Shown: one piece after another, positions 59,340-64,000 of the stretch
How the letters are laid out: every line of letters starts with the position of its first letter
Position numbering within the stretch: the stretch's first letter is position 1
Notes under the pieces: model-generated
Seen by the model: the letters and a program-made list of their open reading frames with translations, nothing else
The model's database searches: none
What the model was told of the DNA's origin: nothing
Origin: Typha latifolia
Lineage: Eukaryota; Streptophyta; Magnoliopsida; Poales; Typhaceae
DNA length: 64,000 nt
Assembly: GCA_019914945.1 (NCBI GenBank)
Contig: CM034110.1
Coordinates: 1,183,001-1,247,000, forward strand
Reading direction: 5' to 3'
Translations under genes and position numbers: made by a program

Positions 59340-59640
59340 CAAGAAGCACCATTAGAAAGGCCTCGAAGGATGCCTTCATGACCTCCCGGACAGCAAGAGG
59401 CTAGGCGCGATCGGTTAGCATGTCGACTAGGAGCATAAGATTCTGTTTCAACGTATGGAGTGTAGGGCAAATCCGGGCCTCGACAATGCTATCGATATAT
59501 AGCGTGTCATAGAATGAGTGCGCAGAGTCGAGGAAGACGAGGCGGTAGGCGACGAGCTCGGAGACGTGGACGATGGAGGAGTGTAAGGTGGCGTGCGCGT
59601 GATCGAAGTGCGTGGGTGCCACGGTGCGGCGATGTGCCAA
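59340..59640 (-). pseudogene. Captured fragment of a MUNC13-like (DUF810/PATROL1-type) gene
   Basis: The minus strand reads VSELVAYRLVFLDS, FYDTLYIDSIVEARI, LHTLKQNLMLLVDMLTDRA, an in-frame TAG (59401-59403), then PLAVREVMKASFEAFLMVLL. This is a conserved block of plant unc-13 homologues, where the TAG position is normally Gln. It breaks off at LLAG and is joined directly to the kinase fragment on the same strand. No intron or flanking domain is present. Confidence 0.8.
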
Positions 59641-59937
59641 GCCGCCGTAGGGGGATGGCGAGGACCCATGGTTGCGGCCTCCCCGAGAGAAGGAGAGTCT
59701 ACCTCGGTAGTGCGTTGTATAGCACTACTTGTGGAGTTTGTGCCATTGTGGGTGGTGGCTAGCTGCTGCCAATTGGCCACTGCCTACTTGGCCTCTTTTT
59801 TTTACTCGGCCACTTGGCCTCAAAGTGGGATTTTTTAAGAATTTTATAAAAACAATACCCCATATTTCACCATTATTATTATTCACCCAAATTTACACAC
59901 TACAAGTAGTTGCTAGTTGGCCGCCTGCGTTCCAACT

Positions 59938-60045
59938 GAATTCACACCACGTTCGAACGCGCTCTCAGGAGTTCACACATATAGAAAATGCATTCAGGTT
60001 GTTCAAACGCGAACACAGGCGTTTGCACACATACAGAGAACACAT
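59938..60045 (+). repeat. Fragment of the SIRE-like LTR TTCGAA array
   Basis: About 108 bp align by eye with 8938-9035 of the solo LTR (CACGTTCGAACGCGCTCTCAGGAG..., CATTCAGGTTGTTCAAACGC, CAGGCGTTTGCACA). The flanks are unrelated to the LTR, so only a piece of the array is here. Confidence 0.7.
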
Positions 60046-60476
60046 TGTAAATAAAGTAAATTAAAAATTAGAATTAATGTAACAACCTAGCCTTAAAAAA
60101 ACCTAGTTTTGCATGGGCACGACGTGCCCCCCCCCCCACCTCTCTCTCTCTCTCCCTCTAAATATCTCTTTCTCTCTCTCTCTCTCTTCCTCTGCCGGCG
60201 CCGGCCTGCGACCGCCGCCGCTGCCGCCGCCACCTCCACTAACACGATTCCGACCCCCCTGTTCAAGATCTCGTAGACTTAGCTATTGAGGCGTGATCAT
60301 TGTGTCGTAGCAACGTGAACGAGTGGTTGTTGGATATTTACAGTGGTGGTGAGTAGTCTTATCCCCTAGACGCCTTTCTCAAATTATGATATATTATATA
60401 TTATGTACATGCATATTTTAGCCTCCAACATGATTATATGACTTTATCTATTAATAATTACAGTCGAGCATATTTT

Positions 60477-61471
60477 TGATACGATTCAGACTTCACCGAC
60501 GTCGTCTCGAGCATGGATTCACTTTAGGAATGTTTTTGTTTTATGTCTTAGTATTTAATTTCCATTAAAATAAATTTTCTGTAAGTCGCGTTCGAACGCG
60601 GGTAGAGTGAGTTCGAACGCGGTTTGTGAACAGGGTTGTGAACGTAAGTGAAGATAGTGTACTGCACGTTCAAACGTGGTGCGTTCGAACGCACTGTGAA
60701 CGCCTGCATCGCGTTCGCAAATACCGACAGGTGCGTTCGCTCCCGTGTTCGAACGCTTGCATCATGTTCGCAAATCCAGAAGAGCTAATTCGGTGCGTTC
60801 GAACACGGTCGGGCGAGTTCGAACGCGGTCGGCGAAAATTATGTTTTAGGGTTAATTTGAGTTGTTGGTTAGCCTATAAAAAGATGTGTATGGCAACCAA
60901 AATTATTATTGATTATTGAGATTGAGTTTTGCCTTGCCTCCTTCGTCTTCTTCGCTCCTGTTCTTTCAATCCCCGGCGACGCCGCTTCTAACCTCCCTCG
61001 TCCGGCTAATCACCCTAGTCCCTTAAGGGTGGCCCTCTTCTCCCCCTTCGTCCAATCTATCCCACACTTGCCCTAATCCTTCCATAAACCACAACCCTTC
61101 CACCATCACTTTTCATCGGTGCCACCACATTAACGCCGGTCCTCCACCAACCATCATTACCTAGGATCTCGTGCCTCCATCCACGAATCCAAAATAGAGC
61201 ATCCTGATGTTCGTCCACTAAACGGACAGTATCTCGAGATCCACAACTCCGATTCGCCTGAAACTTAATTTGTTGGAAAGCTCTTTTCTAGGGCGACAAC
61301 ATATCAAAATTTCACATCGATCCAACGGCGGAATATTTTGGGATCTTATTTCAAAGTTCCGTGCCAGATCTAGTCCAGATTAAGAATTGGAAGAGATCGA
61401 TCTTTAGCCCCAAAGGAGAGATCGTATCAAGCTGGTATCAGAGCTCCATAGCCAGAGGTGTGATCATATCA
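60477..61471 (+). mobile_element. LTR-like insertion containing its own primer-binding site, copy 2
   Basis: It begins TGATACGATT and ends GATCATATCA, with an exact 5-bp target duplication ATTTT (60472-60476 and 61472-61476). It matches copy 1 (38514-39492) end to end. The internal LTR-like end GATCGTATCA stops at 61429, then AGC, TGGTATCAGAGC (61433) and the same ~27-base tail. Confidence 0.87.
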
Positions 61472-61769
61472 ATTTTATCATGCATTTGATTAGACTGATA
61501 TGAGATATGAGTACATTGGTGATATATAGAGATGATTATACTGTTATGGTTTTTATGTCGGGATGATCTCTATCATGAGTATGCATGTGATAGATTAGCA
61601 AAAGTATAAATATTTTAGATACATGGTTAGAGTCGGCATTGCATCATTTTTCTCTTAGCTTCTTTACCACCTAAATTCCTGAGTTGCATGATCTGTTGTC
61701 GTACTGGATATATATGCATATGATTTATCATGTATAGAAAATCATAAAAGTACATGTGTATGTGATGTG

Positions 61770-62010
61770 ATATGATGTGATGGCTGGAATAGTATCTGGT
61801 CCGGACTGGTATTGGACATACTCTTAGTGTATGACAGAGTATGGTGATAGCTGATGGTTGTACTCTTAGTTTATGATAGGGTACAACTATCATTGATATA
61901 CCTTAGCGTATGACAGTGTATGATTTATCTACAGAGATACCCTTAGCGTATGGCAGGGTATGATTTATCTACAGAGATACTCCTAGCGTATGACAGGGTA
62001 TGCTCTGAGC
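61770..62010. repeat. Tandem repeat with TATGACAGGGTATG in the solo LTR
   Basis: About five copies of a unit containing CTTAGCGTATGACAGGGTATG. The last ones are separated by ATTTATCTACAGAGATAC at about 40-bp period. Confidence 0.8.
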
Positions 62011-63212
62011 TTGTGACATGATGTGTATCGAGTTTGGGGCCGTGTACCGTAGTCCAGCATGGTGAATGATATTCACAGTTGAGACGGATGATTGTGATAG
62101 TGAGAGATATGTGGATTATATCTGGCTCTAACATATACGATTATCTAGTGGTTGGCATGCATCATGTATCATCATTGATTTGACTAGTATTATTGAATTA
62201 TAATTGATATACATGATATGTTGTTATATTCGGTGATGTTATATGGTAATTTCATCATGTGACATATTTTTGGTTGAGGAGATAATATGTTCATTCATGA
62301 GAATTGATTTCATTCATATATATGTCATTGATGATACATATATACATGTTCATACATGGCATCATACTGCTTTCTGATTCATATTATCCAGTACATGATT
62401 ACTTTTTATTTGGCATCACTGATTCAGGGTAGGGTCTATTCACCGAGCCTTTTGCTAATGACTTTTTTTTTCTAACCCCCACAGATAATATGGTACGTGA
62501 TACCGACTCGAGATATTCCGATGAGATATTTTAGAAAGATGAGGTGATCTATAGACGCGATATCGTATAGAAGATAGTTTAATCAGATATTGAGTTGTAC
62601 TATTATTTTATATTTATACTTCATTGTATAGACGATAATTGGTATAATACAGGTCAGACTATAGTGTACTCTGATATCAGTTGTTTAGTTGTACGTTAAT
62701 AGTTTGTTGTGGCCTGTGTGGGTCCTACTAGATTAACTAGTAGTCTAGTGTATATTATTGTGGACTTGGATATTCACATGTTAACAGGTTTATTTGGTTG
62801 CTATTATGTTTTATTTGGTGTTGGATTATGTGAGCATGGATATGTTAGCAAGTAGTATTTGATGATGTCATGATTGTATGGGCACAGGAGAGTATTTGTG
62901 TACGGACCCCGCTCGACCTGTCGCGTGCGCCGCGCGTACCGTGTGGGCGCGTGGGCGTACATGTGCCCATGTCGGGCGGGGGCGTTACAATTAAAATAAA
63001 AATAAATTAGCAAATGTAAAAAAAATAAATAGTTAACCAAATGAGTAAATAGAAATATTTTTATAATTAAACAAATAGTTACACCAAAATTAGGAGGATT
63101 TTTTTTTTGCATCACTATAGAATGAGCACGTCCCAACTAGGTTGGCACCTACCTACTTATCTATCATTTGCATAATCTAGCCATTAATTGTAAAAAATAA
63201 AATAAAATTACA

Positions 63213-64000
63213 TTAGTCATTGAAATTTAAAAACTCAAATTCTATATTTTCTATTACAAAATGATCGTCCATTTGTGATCTAGATTTGACAGCATACCAA
63301 TCTTGTAGGCATATCGGCGCTTTAATTGTTTCTTTTCCTAAACATGATCTACGTTGATCAATCAAAAACCCACTTGTACTAAAAAGATATTTTGAAGGTA
63401 CAGTAGACAAATGAATGGTTAATATATTATAGGCTATAGGAGCAACAATTGAAAATCTCGTCTCATTTGCCTTTCACCATACTAAATTATCTATTTCATT
63501 CTCACTTACAAAATGATTGTACTATGCATGAAGCTCAGTGATTCCCCCCGACATTGATGAAGTTCTCCTCATTTTAAGTTGGGCAAGCAATGACTTCTTA
63601 GTACTACCACTTTCAGGAGGAATAACAGAAGATGAAGGCGTAGAGGAAGAAGTACCATATATAATAGAATAATCATTAAAAAATCTTTTAAAATAACTTT
63701 TAATAGTTACATTACGAGAAACATAGTCATCTTGTTTATCTTCATATAAACCATTAAAAATATCAAAAAGGCCAATATGAGGTTCTAATAAAATGCCAAA
63801 ACCAATAAGTAAAGGAAAATGTTCAAAATTTTAGTTTCCATTTTTTGTAAAATATTTATATAAAGTCCAATCATTTTTAAAAGCAATAAAAGTTGAACAG
63901 TATTAACAAGTTGCATACCAACAATATTAAAACAATAAAATGTTTTTAATTTTTTTTAATTTTTTCTATATTTCCTATTTTAAATCAGTAGGTCATTCTA
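63213..64000 (-). pseudogene. C-terminus of a RICESLEEPER-like hAT transposase, degenerate, runs off the window
   Basis: The minus strand reads KSLLAQLKMRR, then NEIDNLVW with a TGA stop where a second Trp is usual, KANETRFSIVAPIAYNILT, VPSKYLFSTSGFLIDQRRS and ICLQDWY: the hAT dimerisation domain of BED-type plant transposases. At least two stops interrupt it. The N-terminal part lies beyond the window. Confidence 0.8.

Larger units (their letters stand above)
60078..62989 (+). mobile_element. Solo LTR (Del/Tekay-like) with nested insertion
   Basis: It starts TGTAACAACCTAGCC and ends GGGGGCGTTACA with an exact 5-bp target duplication ATTAA (60073-60077 and 62990-62994). It is the same family as 1643-4460 but about 0.9 kb shorter once the nested 995-bp element is removed. 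A C-run and CT-rich block are at 60130-60190. Confidence 0.85.
59009..64000 (-). mobile_element. hAT-related element(s), starting at a TAGGGCTATC terminus and running off the window
   Basis: A hAT-type end, TAGGGCTATCAAACTAATC, at 59009 is followed by dense GGGCCGGGC/GCCCG subterminal motifs (59070-59215). A minus-strand hAT transposase C-terminus lies at 63213-64000. Whether both belong to one element cannot be decided because the other terminus is outside; the 5-bp TSD shows that the 2.9 kb between 60078 and 62989 is a later insertion. Confidence 0.5.

Overview
This is plant nuclear DNA. The genes are split by GT-AG introns, and nested LTR retrotransposons and hAT transposons occupy more of the window than genes do. 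A NIP aquaporin whose second NPA-box region reads like the rice NIP3 type hints at a monocot, but I cannot name the species. I recognise three complete-looking host genes, one host gene in ruins, and two small captured gene fragments.

Region by region. 1-5160: the end of a Ty3/gypsy-type LTR with its primer-binding site, split by a hAT element (8-bp target duplication) that itself holds a 2.8-kb solo LTR. 5161-8806: gene-free, probably the non-coding interior of that retrotransposon. 8807-9893: a solo LTR of a SIRE-like Ty1/copia family. 11393-29151: the exons of a NIFK-like nucleolar RNA-binding protein gene, now a pseudogene. A 12.8-kb SIRE-like element (13131-25903, minus strand) sits inside it. 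That element carries gag with two zinc knuckles, protease, integrase (split by a solo LTR), RT and RNase H remnants, and a large inverted repeat with two head-to-head copies of an env-position ORF. 29.4-30.8 kb: a Ty3/gypsy remnant.

31906-33476 (minus): a six-exon rhodanese-domain gene. 35223-38074 (plus): a four-exon NIP aquaporin with NPS/NPA boxes. 38514-39492: an LTR-like insertion containing a primer-binding site. 39.5-44.9 kb: no recognised gene, plus a non-autonomous hAT-like element. 44945-45898 and 46107-50736: a deletion derivative and a full-length member of one hAT family; the full-length transposase is broken by two stops and a solo LTR. 50877-57078 (minus): an intact seven-exon gene for the mitochondrial ATP synthase assembly factor ATP10, with two MITEs in its introns. 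59009 to the end: hAT termini, captured fragments of a MUNC13-like gene and a CDPK-like kinase, a solo LTR that itself holds a second copy of the PBS-containing LTR, and the C-terminus of a RICESLEEPER-like hAT transposase.

The most unusual signal is the imperfect palindrome GCGTTCGAACGC. It is tandemly arrayed in the SIRE-like LTRs, recurs at the centre of the inverted repeat, and appears independently in at least one unrelated LTR family. All sequence comparisons were made by eye; family names rest on recognised motifs, and no database was searched.
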